Assembly (NCBI RefSeq): GCF_003201865.1
Contig: NZ_QJJJ01000001.1
Span: 496,001-560,000 of the forward strand
Length of the DNA stretch: 64,000 nt
Direction of reading: 5' to 3'
Source of the DNA: Methylobacterium sp. B4
GTDB taxonomy: Bacteria; Pseudomonadota; Alphaproteobacteria; Rhizobiales; Beijerinckiaceae
This document shows, piece by piece, positions 1 through 8,526 of the stretch. The notes under the pieces are model-generated. The model had not been told where the DNA came from. It did no database searches and was given only the letters and a program-made list of their open reading frames with translations. The stretch's first letter is position 1. Each line of letters begins with the position of its first letter. The position numbers and the translations under genes were made by a program.

Positions 1-427
1 ATTCCGCCTGTGCCCCCGTGCCGATCAGCGCCATGGAGCGGCTGCCGGGCCGGGCGAGGAATGAGGCCGCCAACGCCGAGGTCGCCGCCGTGCGCAGCGC
101 CGTCAGCACCGTCATCTCGGAGACAAGAACGGGATAGCCCGTCGTCACGTCGGCGAGCGCTCCGAACGCGACCACCGTCTGCCGGCCGCTGCGCGGATTG
201 CCGGGATGGCCGTTGACGAACTTGAAGGCGTAAAGCCGCCCATCGCAGACCGGCATCAATTCGATCACGCCGTGTGGGAAGTGGCTGGCGAGGCGCGGGG
301 CAAGATCGAATTCGGGCCAGCGCAGGAAGTCCGCATGCAGGCAGGCGGCAAGCCGGCGCAGGACCGTGTCCGGACCGAGCCGGCGCAGGAGCTGCGCCAT
401 CTCGACGGTTCCGACGTAGCGCGTCAT
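1..427 (-). CDS. Ornithine cyclodeaminase / mu-crystallin family protein, N-terminal part (cut by the window edge)
   Basis: The open frame begins at an ATG at 427 and runs off the left edge, so only about 142 N-terminal residues are present. The segment starts MTRYVGTVEMAQLL, contains FVNGHP and ends in LIGTGAQAE, which is the glycine-rich start of the Rossmann NAD(H) domain in the ornithine cyclodeaminase/mu-crystallin family. Members deaminate and cyclise ornithine to proline or act on related imino or amino acids, so the substrate cannot be fixed from this fragment. It is divergent from an Lrp/AsnC regulator at 554, a common arrangement for an amino-acid catabolic gene and its local regulator. 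Confidence 0.85.
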   Translation of the reverse strand, partial: MTRYVGTVEMAQLLRRLGPDTVLRRLAACLHADFLRWPEFDLAPRLASHFPHGVIELMPVCDGRLYAFKFVNGHPGNPRSGRQTVVAFGALADVTTGYPVLVSEMTVLTALRTAATSALAASFLARPGSRSMALIGTGAQAE

Positions 428-553
428 GCCGGCCTCCCAAAGCGGTTAGGTCCAGCATGGCCGAACCAAGCGGTCGGACGACAGGCCGAGAAGTGCGCGA
501 TCGGGTTATGCTGTTGCGCAGGATGCTCGGCTCGGCTGCGCGGAGTGCCAACT

Positions 554-997
554 ATGCTCGACGAGACGGATCGAAGCCTGATCGCGCTCCTGCGCACCGA
601 TGCGCGGATGCCGGTGGCCAAGCTCGCCGCGTCCCTGCGGGTGACGCGGGCGACGGCGCGGGCGCGGCTCGACCGCCTCATCGCCGCCGGAATCATCACC
701 GGTTTCACCGTCACGATCCGGGAGAGCGAGCCCACCTGCGTGCGGGCGATCACGCTGATCGAGGTGGACGGCCGCCACGCCGAATCGGTGATCCGGCGGC
801 TGGCGGGTCTGCCGGAGATTCGCGCGGTTCACACCACCAACGGCCGCTGGGATATCGTGGCCGAGATCGAGGCGCCGACACTCGGGGCCTTCGACGCCTT
901 GCTGCGAAGCCTGCGCCAGATCGAGGGCATCGCCAATTCGGAGACGAGCATCCTGCTCGCGGCCCGCAAGGGCGGGGCTCAGGCGGGCGCGCCGTAG
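554..997 (+). CDS. Lrp/AsnC family transcriptional regulator
   Basis: The product is 147 residues starting MLDETDRSLIALL, the usual opening of the family. A winged helix-turn-helix covers about residues 1-60 (KLAASLRVTRATARARLDRL) and a RAM/AsnC ligand-binding domain about residues 70-140. The frame is open further upstream, but the family N-terminus fixes the ATG at 554. The gene is divergent from the ornithine cyclodeaminase-like gene. The 126-base gap between them probably holds both promoters and its operator, which suggests local control by an amino acid such as ornithine or arginine (inference). The last 19 bases overlap the convergent COQ10-like gene. Confidence 0.9.
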   Translation: MLDETDRSLIALLRTDARMPVAKLAASLRVTRATARARLDRLIAAGIITGFTVTIRESEPTCVRAITLIEVDGRHAESVIRRLAGLPEIRAVHTTNGRWDIVAEIEAPTLGAFDALLRSLRQIEGIANSETSILLAARKGGAQAGAP

Positions 998-1437
998 ATC
1001 GCCGTGGCGCGGCCCTCGAAGGCGTCGGTGAACTTGCGGAAGGCACGATCGAACATCGAGCCCATCAGCAGGCCCAGCGTGCGGCTCTTGAACTCGTAGG
1101 TGATGAAGAAATCGACCTCGCAGCCTCCATTGGCCGCCTCGCGGAAGGACCAGCGATTCTCGAGATGCCGGAACGGCCCGTCGATATACTCGGCGGTGAT
1201 CTTGCGGTTCTGCGGATCGAGCGTCACCCGCGTGGTGAACCGCTCGCGGATCGCCTTGTAGCCGACGCCCATCTCCGCGACCCGGATCGTCGTCCCGTTC
1301 GGTCCCTCGGCGTCGCGCAACACGCGCAGCGACTCGCACAGCGGAAGGAACTCGGGATAGCGCTCGATGTCGGCCACGAGATCGTACATCTGCGTGGCCG
1401 TGTGGCGGACCGTCCTCGTGATGCGGAAGGAGGGCAT
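979..1437 (-). CDS. RatA/COQ10-family START-domain protein (coenzyme Q-binding)
   Basis: The 152-residue protein consists of one SRPBCC/START-like domain. The opening, MPSFRITRTVRHTATQMYDL followed by VADIERYPEFLPLCE, is typical of the RatA/COQ10 family. Eukaryotic COQ10 binds ubiquinone and supports respiration. E. coli RatA was described as a ribosome-association toxin, so database toxin labels are probably misleading here. It starts six bases after the end of lipA on the same strand, and the two are probably one transcript. Its 3' end overlaps the convergent Lrp gene by 19 bases. Confidence 0.85.
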   Translation of the reverse strand: MPSFRITRTVRHTATQMYDLVADIERYPEFLPLCESLRVLRDAEGPNGTTIRVAEMGVGYKAIRERFTTRVTLDPQNRKITAEYIDGPFRHLENRWSFREAANGGCEVDFFITYEFKSRTLGLLMGSMFDRAFRKFTDAFEGRATAIYGAPA

Positions 1438-1443
1438 GTTGGC

Positions 1444-2460
1444 TCAGGCGTTGAGGGCGACCGGGGTTGGCCCGAGCTTGGCGAGCCGTGCCGCCTTCAG
1501 CCGCGCGAAGTCCTCGCCGGCGTGATGCGACGAGCGCGTCAGCGGCGTGGCCGAGACCAGGAGGAAGCCCTTGGCATAGGCGGTGGTCTCGTAGGCCTTG
1601 AACTCGTCCGGCGGCACGAAGCGCACGACCTCATGGTGCTTTCGGGTCGGTTGCAAGTACTGGCCGATGGTGAGGAAGTCGACCTCCGCCGAGCGCAGAT
1701 CGTCCATGAGCTGAACGACCTCGTTCCGCTCCTCGCCCAGGCCGACCATGATGCCGGATTTCGTGAAGATGGTCGGGTCGAGTTCCTTCACCCGCTGGAG
1801 CAGACGCACCGAGTGGAAGTAACGGGCGCCGGGCCGAACGGTCACGTACTTGCCGGGCACGGTCTCGAGATTATGGTTGAACACGTCGGGCTTGGCCGCG
1901 ACCACCACTTCGAGCGCGCCGGGTTTGCGCAGGAAGTCGGGCGTCAGGATTTCGACGGTGGTGCCGGGGCTCGCCCGGCGGATCGCGGCGATGGTGCGCG
2001 AGAAATGCTCGGCACCGCCATCCTTGAGATCGTCGCGGTCGACGGAGGTGACGACGACGTGGTGCAGCCCCAGCTTGGCCACCGCTTCCGCCACCTTCTC
2101 CGGCTCCGCCCCGTCGAGCGCCGCCGGCAGGCCCGTGCGCACGTTGCAGAACGAGCAGGCGCGGGTGCAGGTGTCCCCCATGATCATGAAGGTGGCGTGG
2201 CGCTTCTCCCAGCACTCGCCGATATTGGGGCAGCCCGCCTCCTCGCAGACGGTGACAAGGTTGTTGGCGCGGACGATGTCCTTGGTCTCGGCCCAGAGCT
2301 TCGAGCCCGGCGCCTTCACCCGGATCCAGTCGGGCTTGCGCTGGATCGCCGTATCCGGCCGATGCGCCTTCTCGGGGTGGCGCGGGCGCGCGGCCGCGGC
2401 CGCGGCCGCCGGCACCTTGGGCCGGGTGTCGTTGTTCAGGAGATCGAGGACGACGGCCAT
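1444..2460 (-). CDS. lipA: Lipoyl synthase (radical SAM)
   Basis: LipA inserts two sulfurs into octanoyl groups carried on E2 and GcvH proteins. The 338-residue product shows the auxiliary cluster motif [12 protein letters not shown] (CX4CX5C) and the radical-SAM motif CTRACSFC (CX3CX2C) shortly after it. The frame extends 33 codons upstream, but the family N-terminus and the usual length favour MAVVLDLLN at 2460. An alanine run sits near residue 20. The pyruvate dehydrogenase genes at 8.5-14.4 kb encode two lipoylated proteins that need this enzyme. The COQ10-like gene follows directly. Confidence 0.97.
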   Translation of the reverse strand: MAVVLDLLNNDTRPKVPAAAAAAARPRHPEKAHRPDTAIQRKPDWIRVKAPGSKLWAETKDIVRANNLVTVCEEAGCPNIGECWEKRHATFMIMGDTCTRACSFCNVRTGLPAALDGAEPEKVAEAVAKLGLHHVVVTSVDRDDLKDGGAEHFSRTIAAIRRASPGTTVEILTPDFLRKPGALEVVVAAKPDVFNHNLETVPGKYVTVRPGARYFHSVRLLQRVKELDPTIFTKSGIMVGLGEERNEVVQLMDDLRSAEVDFLTIGQYLQPTRKHHEVVRFVPPDEFKAYETTAYAKGFLLVSATPLTRSSHHAGEDFARLKAARLAKLGPTPVALNA

Positions 2461-2591
2461 GGGGATGCGGGATGCGCCTGAGGGGAGCCGGGTTGGGCGG
2501 CCCGGCCGCGCCTCTGACTTAAGGCCTTGCGGCGTCTGCGCATAGAGAGGGGGCGACAACCCGCCCCGGCCGTAACCCGCCCGTCGAACTC

Positions 2592-3320
2592 TTAGCGTTC
2601 GCCCCGTCCGGGGGACGAGGCGTAGCGTGCGGGGCCGGGGATCTTCAGTTCGGGCGCGGTGTACTCGGCGGTCAGCGTCGCCGGCACGCGGCCGGTCAAC
2701 GGCAGGCCGATCATGCCGGAATGGGCGGCGGCGACCTGGAGCGGCAGCAGCTTGCCGGTGGGTGCCTGCACCACCGCCGGGGGGCGGATGGCCGGCAGGT
2801 AACCCTCGCGATCGCTCTTCTCGTAGAACACGTTGCCGCCGGCCGCGACGACGTAGTGCATGTTCTTGTAGGGGAAGCTGTAGCCCGCGGTGTGGAAGTG
2901 CAGCGCCTGGCCCACGCCGTCATGGCGCTTGCCCGAGAGGAGTGCGTCGGCGACGCGCTCCAGACGGGGGCGGTCCTGTTCGCGCACGGGCTTCGTCAGC
3001 ACACCGTTGGCGAACTGGCGCTTCTGCCCGACGACCTCGCAGATGCGGCCGGGATAGGCGGGGGCATCGAGGCGGTTCAACACCACCGTGCCCACGGCGA
3101 GCAGCCCGTCCTCGTCGGTGCGGTTGGATTCGAAGTACATCGCCCGGGCGAGGCACTCCTTGTCGGCGGGCGTCGGCGCCTGCACGACCTTGGCGTTCGC
3201 TGCGATGGAGCCGGTGGTCAGCTCTGCCTGGGGCCCGACCAGACCGCATCCCCCGAGGCCGGAACCGGTCAGAGCCAGTCCGAAAAGGCAGAGAAGGCGG
3301 GTGGTCCGGTCGGCTCGCAT
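2592..3320 (-). CDS. SleB-type cell wall hydrolase, putative lipoprotein
   Basis: The 242-residue product starts [19 protein letters not shown], followed by a lipobox-like L-G-G-C near residue 26, so it is probably a lipoprotein. The Hydrolase_2 (SleB-like) domain shows [17 protein letters not shown], with the family's conserved Glu in YFES, and then VVLNRLD. Members cleave peptidoglycan; the role outside spore formers is usually remodelling. The upstream frame is open but lacks a better start, and the signal sequence fixes 3320. It is separated from lipA by 131 bases with no clear terminator. Confidence 0.85.
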   Translation of the reverse strand: MRADRTTRLLCLFGLALTGSGLGGCGLVGPQAELTTGSIAANAKVVQAPTPADKECLARAMYFESNRTDEDGLLAVGTVVLNRLDAPAYPGRICEVVGQKRQFANGVLTKPVREQDRPRLERVADALLSGKRHDGVGQALHFHTAGYSFPYKNMHYVVAAGGNVFYEKSDREGYLPAIRPPAVVQAPTGKLLPLQVAAAHSGMIGLPLTGRVPATLTAEYTAPELKIPGPARYASSPGRGER

Positions 3321-3527
3321 GCAGGCTCCTGAAGGCTGACGACGCTGGGTGTCTAAGCTGAACCATACGGAGCACAGGTGCAAAGGAACTGTTAAGCCTC
3401 GGCCTCGAATCCGAGCTGGTGTGTCGTTTGGCACACGCCCCGCGCGGACCCTCCCCTCCGAGCCGCATTGAACGAGAATCGAGCTTGGGCGTTGCCTTCG
3501 CTGGACCCTGCCAGCGGAGAGCCATCC

Positions 3528-3743
3528 ATGTCGGATACGAGCGTCGAATCGCCTTCCGTCTTCGACGAGCGGATGCGCGAGGAAGCGGCCGCCGCCGGCC
3601 GCGTCGCCCTGGAGACCGCGCTCACGCGCTTCACGGTCGAGCAGCGCGACGCCTTCTGGAACGCGATCGGGCTCTACTACTCGACGCGCCGCCATCCCGG
3701 CGCCGGCGAGATAGCCGCGCCCGCCGCGACGCCCGCCATCTGA
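3528..3743 (+). CDS. Small hypothetical protein
   Basis: The 71-residue acidic protein starts [20 protein letters not shown]. It has no signal sequence or membrane segment. A central stretch ([20 protein letters not shown]) looks like an amphipathic helix pair. The ATG at 3528 follows GCGGAGAG as a ribosome binding site. The next gene begins 23 bases downstream, so they are probably co-transcribed. I do not recognise the family. Coding is supported by codon bias and the spacing. Confidence 0.6.
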   Translation: MSDTSVESPSVFDERMREEAAAAGRVALETALTRFTVEQRDAFWNAIGLYYSTRRHPGAGEIAAPAATPAI

Positions 3744-3766
3744 CCCGTCATCCCGCGAGATCCTCG

Positions 3767-5113
3767 ATGCGTAAATCCGCGAAAGTCGGCCTCGCCGCGC
3801 TCGCCGTCGTGCTGCTCGGAGGAGCGGCGTTCCTGCGCTTCATCGTCTATCCGGAATCGGCCGCTCTCGACCTCTCCGCGAGCAGCGGAACGAACCCGAC
3901 CCTGCCGGCACCGAACCCGACGCTGATGCCGACGGTCAACATCGCCCGCGTGGTGCGCTGGAGCGACGGTGCCAAGCCGCAGGCGGCGCAGGGGCTCGCG
4001 GTGACCGCCTTCGCCAGCGGACTCGACCATCCGCGCTGGCCCACCGTCTTGCCCAATGGAGACGTTCTGGTCGCCGAGAGCCAAGCCCCGAAATCCGGCG
4101 ACAAATCCACCAGCGCGACCGACTGGGTCGCCGACAAAGTGAAGAGCCTTGCGGGCGCCGGCGGCGAGAGCGCCAACCGCATCGTGCTTCTGCGCGACCG
4201 GGACGGGGACGGAATCGCCGAGGAGCGCCACGTCTTCCTGAAGGGGCTCACCTCGCCCTTCGGCATGGCCCTCGTCGGCTCGGACCTCTACGTCGCGAAC
4301 GCCGACGCGCTGGTGCGGGTGCCCTTTACCGAGGGCCAGACCGAGATCACGGCCGCGCCCGAGAAGGTCGTGGACCTACCCGCCGGCATCAACCACCATT
4401 GGACGAAGAACGTCGTCGCCAGCCCCGACGGGAGCCGGCTCTTCATCACCGTCGGCTCGAACAGCAATGTCGGCGAGAACGGCCTCGACCTCGAAAAGGG
4501 CCGCGCCGCGATCTGGGAATACACCATCGCGACCAAGGGGATGCGCGAATACGCCACGGGCCTGCGCAACCCTAACGGCCTCGCCTTCGAGCCCGCGACC
4601 GGCACCCTCTGGACCGCCGTCAACGAGCGCGACGAGATCGGCAGCGATCTCGTGCCGGACTACATCACCAGCGTGCGGGAGGGCGCCTTCTACGGCTGGC
4701 CCTGGAGCTATTGGGGACAGCACGTGGACGAGCGGGTGAAGCCGCCGCGGCCCGAAATGGTGGCGAAGGCGATTGCGCCCGACTACGCCGTCGGCACGCA
4801 CACGGCCTCCCTCGGCATCGCCTTTTCGATGGGCTCGAACCTGCCGGAGGCCTGGAAGAGCGGCCTGTTCGTGGCCCAGCATGGCTCCTGGAACCGGCGC
4901 CCGAAGAGTGGGTACAAGGTGATCTACGTGCCGTTCAAGGACGGCAAGCCCGCGGGCGCCCCGATCGATGCGCTGACGGGCTTCCTCAACGCCGACGAGA
5001 AGGCTCAAGGGAGGCCCGTGGGTGTCGCCATCGACAAGGGCGGTGCGCTGCTCGTCACGGACGATGTCGGCAACACGGTCTGGCGCGTGAGCGGCTCCCC
5101 TGCCTCGAATTGA
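3767..5113 (+). CDS. PQQ-type glucose/sorbosone dehydrogenase-like protein
   Basis: The 448-residue protein has an N-terminal signal anchor (residues 5-21) and a six-bladed beta-propeller of the glucose/sorbosone dehydrogenase (GSDH) family. Visible features are the blade segments [20 protein letters not shown] and GINHHWTKN, the stretch [12 protein letters not shown], and [13 protein letters not shown] near the end. Such enzymes oxidise aldose sugars or sorbosone in the periplasm with PQQ. The substrate is not determined here. No heme-binding CXXCH is present, so electrons must pass to a separate carrier. It is probably transcribed with the small gene upstream. Confidence 0.85.
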   Translation: MRKSAKVGLAALAVVLLGGAAFLRFIVYPESAALDLSASSGTNPTLPAPNPTLMPTVNIARVVRWSDGAKPQAAQGLAVTAFASGLDHPRWPTVLPNGDVLVAESQAPKSGDKSTSATDWVADKVKSLAGAGGESANRIVLLRDRDGDGIAEERHVFLKGLTSPFGMALVGSDLYVANADALVRVPFTEGQTEITAAPEKVVDLPAGINHHWTKNVVASPDGSRLFITVGSNSNVGENGLDLEKGRAAIWEYTIATKGMREYATGLRNPNGLAFEPATGTLWTAVNERDEIGSDLVPDYITSVREGAFYGWPWSYWGQHVDERVKPPRPEMVAKAIAPDYAVGTHTASLGIAFSMGSNLPEAWKSGLFVAQHGSWNRRPKSGYKVIYVPFKDGKPAGAPIDALTGFLNADEKAQGRPVGVAIDKGGALLVTDDVGNTVWRVSGSPASN

Positions 5114-5120
5114 ACCGGTA

Positions 5121-5141
5121 GCCCGGCGTCTCCCGCCGGGC
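5121..5141. terminator. Hairpin between convergent genes
   Basis: A perfect 8-bp stem GCCCGGCG/CGCCGGGC with a 5-base loop lies between the 3' ends of the sorbosone dehydrogenase gene and the convergent L,D-transpeptidase gene. There is no long T run on either side, so termination strength is uncertain. Confidence 0.5.
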
Positions 5142-5149
5142 AGCATGCC

Positions 5150-5794
5150 TCAATAGAGGTCGCCGTAGCCGACACTCGGCCCGTAGCCGCCGTCGAACGG
5201 ATCGGGAGAGTGCCCACGCCGCCGAACCGGCACATCGTATAAGTCATCCTCCGCCCAGGCGCGTCCCCGCGAGCGGATAGCGACGACGCCCTCGTCGGCG
5301 CCGAAGCGGCGGGCGGTCCGAGCCGGGGCGGGCCGATGCACGTCGGCGACCGGCGCCTCGCCGACGCTGCCCTCGATCACGACCCGCGTGTTGGCCATCT
5401 TCTGCTGCCTGACCAGGGCAAACAGCGTGGCGGCGTTGCGCTGGGAGAGGCGCACGCAGCCGTGCGAGGCGGCCCGGCCCAGGCGACGTGTGTGGGTGGT
5501 GCCGTGGATCGCGTGCCCCACCTGCGTGAAGAAGATCGCGTGCGGCATCGGGGCGTTGTCCCACTCGCGGGAAAAATGAGTCTTCTCCATCCGGAACGGG
5601 CGGTGGCTACCGTTCGGCGTGTCGTGGCCCGGAACTCCCGTCGAGACCGGCCACGTATGGCGGACCTGCCCATCCACCGCGACGCTCATGCGCTGCGCAT
5701 CCTTGTCGACGGCGATCAGCAGGTCGGCCCGTGCCGCGGGCGCGGCGGCCGCCAGGATGGCGCCCGCGAAAAACACGTGAAGGGGCAGGCGCAT
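5150..5794 (-). CDS. L,D-transpeptidase (YkuD domain), exported
   Basis: The 214-residue protein has a signal peptide (cleavage after ...APAARA near residue 23) and a YkuD domain. The catalytic signature is present: H97 in HGTTHT, then S110-H111-G112-C113 in SHGCVRLS, with Cys113 as nucleophile. These enzymes form 3-3 cross-links in peptidoglycan or attach proteins to it in the periplasm. The C-terminal 60 residues are basic and low in complexity. A second, much larger L,D-transpeptidase of a different subtype lies at 56 kb. Confidence 0.92.
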   Translation of the reverse strand: MRLPLHVFFAGAILAAAAPAARADLLIAVDKDAQRMSVAVDGQVRHTWPVSTGVPGHDTPNGSHRPFRMEKTHFSREWDNAPMPHAIFFTQVGHAIHGTTHTRRLGRAASHGCVRLSQRNAATLFALVRQQKMANTRVVIEGSVGEAPVADVHRPAPARTARRFGADEGVVAIRSRGRAWAEDDLYDVPVRRRGHSPDPFDGGYGPSVGYGDLY

Positions 5795-5874
5795 GGACCG
5801 ATCCTCGGTTTCGATCCCATCAACATGCTCCCGACCGGTTGCCCTTCAAGCGCTGCGGAGTGCGCAGCCGGCCC

Positions 5875-6138
5875 TCATCCATCGAAGGGACGGTTGCGCA
5901 CGTAGCCGCGGGAGATCAGGCGGCTGTTCTCGCGCGCCCGGCGCTCGGCCTCCATCAGGTCGGACAGGGCATCGGTGATGGCGCAGCGTAGGGCGATTCC
6001 TGCATCGCCCTGCGTGCTGGTGAGATAGGCCTGGGCGATGTCCTCCACGGGGCACGAGGCCGCCCCCCGCGTCGCGGCCGAAGGCGCGGCGGCATGGCTC
6101 CGCGCGACGGGCTGCGGCGAGGGCTGAGGCTTGGGCAT
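5875..6138 (-). CDS. Small hypothetical protein
   Basis: The 87-residue protein has a proline/alanine-rich N-terminus (MPKPQPSPQPVARSHAAAPS) and a more ordered C-terminal half (VEDIAQAYLTSTQGDAGIALR, then a helix ending RRARENSRLISRGY). There is no signal peptide. The ATG at 6138 follows GGAGAGAC at a suitable distance. I do not recognise the family. It is monocistronic by spacing. Confidence 0.6.
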   Translation of the reverse strand: MPKPQPSPQPVARSHAAAPSAATRGAASCPVEDIAQAYLTSTQGDAGIALRCAITDALSDLMEAERRARENSRLISRGYVRNRPFDG

Positions 6139-6255
6139 AGTCTCTCTCCGACTCGGTGCGAGAACGAAGATAGAACATACCGAAATGGTTAACGAGACCT
6201 TACCGCCTGCGTCCGTGCCTGTGGACAGCCCGGACGGCGGGTCTGCGGCGCGCAA

Positions 6256-6753
6256 TCAGCGGAAGCCGGAGCCGACGAGCGGATCGAAATAGGCGTCGGT
6301 CGGGCGGCGGGAGGCGCCCGCCCCCGCGATGCCGGCGCCCGCGGGTGCGCCCCCTCCCCCGCCCGATCCGATGCTGCCGGTGACGTCGTCCAGCGGCCGG
6401 CGAAGGGCATTGCCGGTCCCACCTCCCGCCGCACCCGACCCGCCACCAGCAGACGCGGTCCCCGTGCCGGTTCCGCCGAAGCGCAATCCGCCGGCCGTGC
6501 TGCCGAGGCCCGGCCCGGCCGCACCGGAGCCGGACGCGCCACCGAAGCTCAAGCCGCCGGGATTGGCGATCGCCATCGTCGGGGTCAGCGACGCCACGGT
6601 CGACACCGTCGAGGCGGGACCGAAGGGCAGCCCGGGCGCCGTAAAGCCGGAGGGCAGCCCCGCGCCGGCACTCGTCTGCGCGTGTGCGCTTGTCCCGCCG
6701 AGGCAGAGACACACGGCAAGTAGGCCGACCGGGACCGTCCGCATCATCCGCAT
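6256..6753 (-). CDS. Exported glycine/serine-rich low-complexity protein
   Basis: The 165-residue protein has a clear signal peptide (MRMMRTVPVGLLAVCLCLGG, cleavage after SAHA). A long Gly/Ser/Ala/Thr-rich region follows, with FGG-type repeats. The tail is more ordered (RRPLDDVTGS...RRPTDAYFDPLVGSGFR). No enzyme motif is visible. It may be a surface or cell-wall-associated structural protein (inference). The start is placed at the signal peptide although the frame is open further upstream. Confidence 0.65.
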   Translation of the reverse strand: MRMMRTVPVGLLAVCLCLGGTSAHAQTSAGAGLPSGFTAPGLPFGPASTVSTVASLTPTMAIANPGGLSFGGASGSGAAGPGLGSTAGGLRFGGTGTGTASAGGGSGAAGGGTGNALRRPLDDVTGSIGSGGGGGAPAGAGIAGAGASRRPTDAYFDPLVGSGFR

Positions 6754-6877
6754 CGCGCTTCCTCCACTTCGGTCATTCGCGTGAAGGGCCAACGTCGCGC
6801 GCCTGACGCGGTTGCCGTCCGTCCGCGAAGTCGGCTCGGACCGGTATCCGATCACAGCGGGAAAGAAAGGCCGGGCG

Positions 6878-6915
6878 GCAGAAGCACCTCTTGGCTGCAG
6901 AAGCACCTTTTGGCT
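6878..6915. repeat. Two tandem 19-bp units
   Basis: GCAGAAGCACCTCTTGGCT (6878-6896) is followed directly by GCAGAAGCACCTTTTGGCT (6897-6915), differing at one base. The repeat lies in the non-coding stretch 6754-7053 upstream of the DUF1275 remnant. No other feature was recognised in that stretch. Confidence 0.8.
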
Positions 6916-7053
6916 GAGGAGACGCCCTGCGGGCCCGTCAGATCCTCTCGCACACGATTGCTTGCATCGGTGGCCAAGCCGACGCGTTGCGTAAGGGAAG
7001 CAAGGTGTAGGATAGCGTCGCCCTGACGCTACCCGACTGCGGGTCTGCCGCCG

Positions 7054-7350
7054 ATGCTCGTCCGTGAAGGCCACGCCCGAACCCCGAGCATCGACCGGCG
7101 GTTGACTTGGTCGTTCGCCGGGATCGCCGGGGCTTTGAACGCTGCCGGCTCCTGCGCCTTCGGCATGTTCACCTCGAACAGACCGGCAACATCTCGATGC
7201 TGGCCGATCATCTCGGTCTCGGCCGGGTGGCCCTCGCCCTTTGGGCGCTAAACCCTCGTCCGCGTTTTCATGGAAGGCGCTGTGAGCGCGACACTGCTGA
7301 TCGCCGCCGGACGCTGTCAGCGGCTGCATCGCCCCCGCGCGGCGGCTGAG
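7054..7350 (+). pseudogene. Remnant of a DUF1275 (YoaK-like) membrane protein gene
   Basis: From the ATG at 7054 the frame reads SFAGIAGALNAAGSCAFGMFTSN. After loss of one base at about 7180/7181, where AACATGACC is expected and AACAGACC is found, the next frame continues QTGNISMLADHLGLGRVALALWAL. An extra A near 7250-7252 returns the reading to the first frame: TLVRVFMEGAVSATLLIAAGR. Joined, these give the first half of a DUF1275 protein (family: AGxVNAxGF...FTSxMTGN...ADHLxxG). Similarity is lost after about 7350, so the second half, about 100 residues, is missing. The two shifts compensate, but the shifted segment ends in a stop at 7249. Confidence 0.8.
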
Positions 7351-7531
7351 CGCGCCGTGACCGCGGCGTCCGCGACACCAACGGCCTCAAGCTGAGTCTG
7401 CTGCGAGTCGCTCGTTCCGATCCCTCGCGTGCAGGCGGAGGCAACCTTCGCGGATCGGCGGTGTTGGCGGGAAGCGACGGCATTGCATGCTGCCGCGCGC
7501 TGCATCGCCGACGAAGCAACCGGGAGAGATC

Positions 7532-8044
7532 ATGTCCGTATCGCGACGCCGTGAGGAGCGGCTGCTGGATGCCGGCGAGACCGAGCTGGTGAAGCGAACG
7601 CACTATCCGGAGCTGGATGCGGAGGACGACAAGGCCTTACCGGAGCTGATCCGCTTGCTGCGTGAGCGTCGAGACCGCGCCCGCGACGTGTCCCGCCGCC
7701 AGCGGCGCGAGCTGCGCGGCAAAGCCTCTCCCTCCGGAGCGAGTCCAGCCGCCGATAACACCGGCACCCGCGAGAAGGCGGCTTTGCTGGCTGCGGCGGT
7801 GAAGCGTGTCAGCAAGGAGCACGAACGCCGGCGTGCCGCCGGTGCCCGCGAGCGCACCGTCTCCGGTGCCCGCCGCGCTCTCGCGCTCAAGCGTGCGGCC
7901 GGTGATCCGGCCGCGGGCCGTCCCACCTCCCGCAAAGCCGACGAGGGCATGAACCCCGTGCCCAACCCACGGGACGCGCCCTCCGGGGCGGTCAAACAGG
8001 AGGGCCAGGAGATCGCCATGCGCCGCGGCGGCGGTCCGCGCTGA
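7532..8044 (+). CDS. Basic hypothetical protein
   Basis: The 170-residue protein is very rich in Arg, Ala and Lys. The ordered N-terminal part (EERLLDAGETELVKRTHYPEL, then ALPELIRLLRERRDRARDVS) and a later helix resemble a small helical, possibly nucleic-acid-binding protein. The C-terminus is disordered. The ATG at 7532 follows the ribosome binding site GGGAGAG. A strong terminator follows at 8069. I do not recognise a named family. Confidence 0.65.
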   Translation: MSVSRRREERLLDAGETELVKRTHYPELDAEDDKALPELIRLLRERRDRARDVSRRQRRELRGKASPSGASPAADNTGTREKAALLAAAVKRVSKEHERRRAAGARERTVSGARRALALKRAAGDPAAGRPTSRKADEGMNPVPNPRDAPSGAVKQEGQEIAMRRGGGPR

Positions 8045-8068
8045 TCCAACCGTTGCGGGAAGGATGAC

Positions 8069-8105
8069 GAAGGGGGTGACCGCCGGGCGGTCGCCCCCTT
8101 CTTGT
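8069..8105 (+). terminator. Rho-independent terminator after the basic hypothetical gene
   Basis: GAAGGGGGTGACCGCC and GGCGGTCGCCCCCTTC form a stem of up to 16 bp with a single G-T pair, followed by TTGT. It lies 24 bases after the stop codon at 8044. Confidence 0.8.
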
Positions 8106-8136
8106 ATTGGCCGATCAGTTCGATCGCGTCAGCCGC

Positions 8137-8289
8137 CTATTCGGGCTCCTCGCGGAAGACGACGTAGCTAGGAGGACCGGCGCAGAGGAACAGCAACAGC
8201 AGGATGACGTAGTGGTGAACCCGCAGCATCGTCAGCGAGACGAAGACGGTGGCGAGGCCGATCACGAGCAGAACGACACGAATGAACAT
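8137..8289 (-). CDS. 50-residue membrane protein
   Basis: Reading the minus strand from an ATG at 8289 gives a 50-residue protein ending in EEPE. It has two hydrophobic segments: FIRVVLLVIGLATVFVSLTM and YVILLLLFLCAGPPSYVVF. The upstream frame is closed by a stop, so the protein is complete. The opposite-strand frame here is Asp/Glu/Gln-rich and looks like a shadow. It follows lpd on the same strand, but a strong terminator at 8463 separates them, so it is probably transcribed alone. Function unknown. Confidence 0.6.
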   Translation of the reverse strand: MFIRVVLLVIGLATVFVSLTMLRVHHYVILLLLFLCAGPPSYVVFREEPE

Positions 8290-8462
8290 GATGGGTTCGA
8301 AGGCCTCGGCATCCAGAGCGCGTGACCTCTGCTATGCACGACGGCACGGACCGGGAAATGCGACCACAGCGTATCCGGGCCGCGGTATCGCCGGCATCCA
8401 CCGTAAGATACCGCCGTCACGGCCCGGGACGGAACGAGCCCGGACTGCAACACAAAGAGAAA

Positions 8463-8504
8463 GGGCGTGCAGGACCATGGCACCGAGCCCGGTCCTGCAC
8501 GCCC
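8463..8504 (-). terminator. Terminator of lpd
   Basis: A perfect 14-bp stem, GGGCGTGCAGGACC/GGTCCTGCACGCCC with a 14-base loop, lies 23 bases beyond the lpd stop on the minus strand. It is followed on that strand by TTTCTCTTTG. Confidence 0.9.
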
Positions 8505-8526
8505 CTCGAATCCTTTGGGTCGCCGT

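Noticed and set aside
979..1437. The RatA-like protein as a real toxin of a toxin-antitoxin pair
   Set aside because: The neighbour is lipA, no antitoxin-like gene is adjacent, and the sequence fits the COQ10/ubiquinone-binding group.
274..2481. A 735-codon plus-strand open frame
   Set aside because: It lies over the Lrp gene and antisense to ratA and lipA. The translation is Arg/Gly/Asp-rich with no domain, as expected for a shadow frame in high-GC coding DNA.
5121..5141. Use of this hairpin as an operator
   Set aside because: It lies between two convergent stop codons, where transcription termination is the simpler explanation.
8107..8325. A 72-residue plus-strand protein rich in Gln, Asp and Glu
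   Set aside because: It is the complement of a hydrophobic minus-strand frame that makes a better small membrane protein, and no ribosome binding site precedes it.
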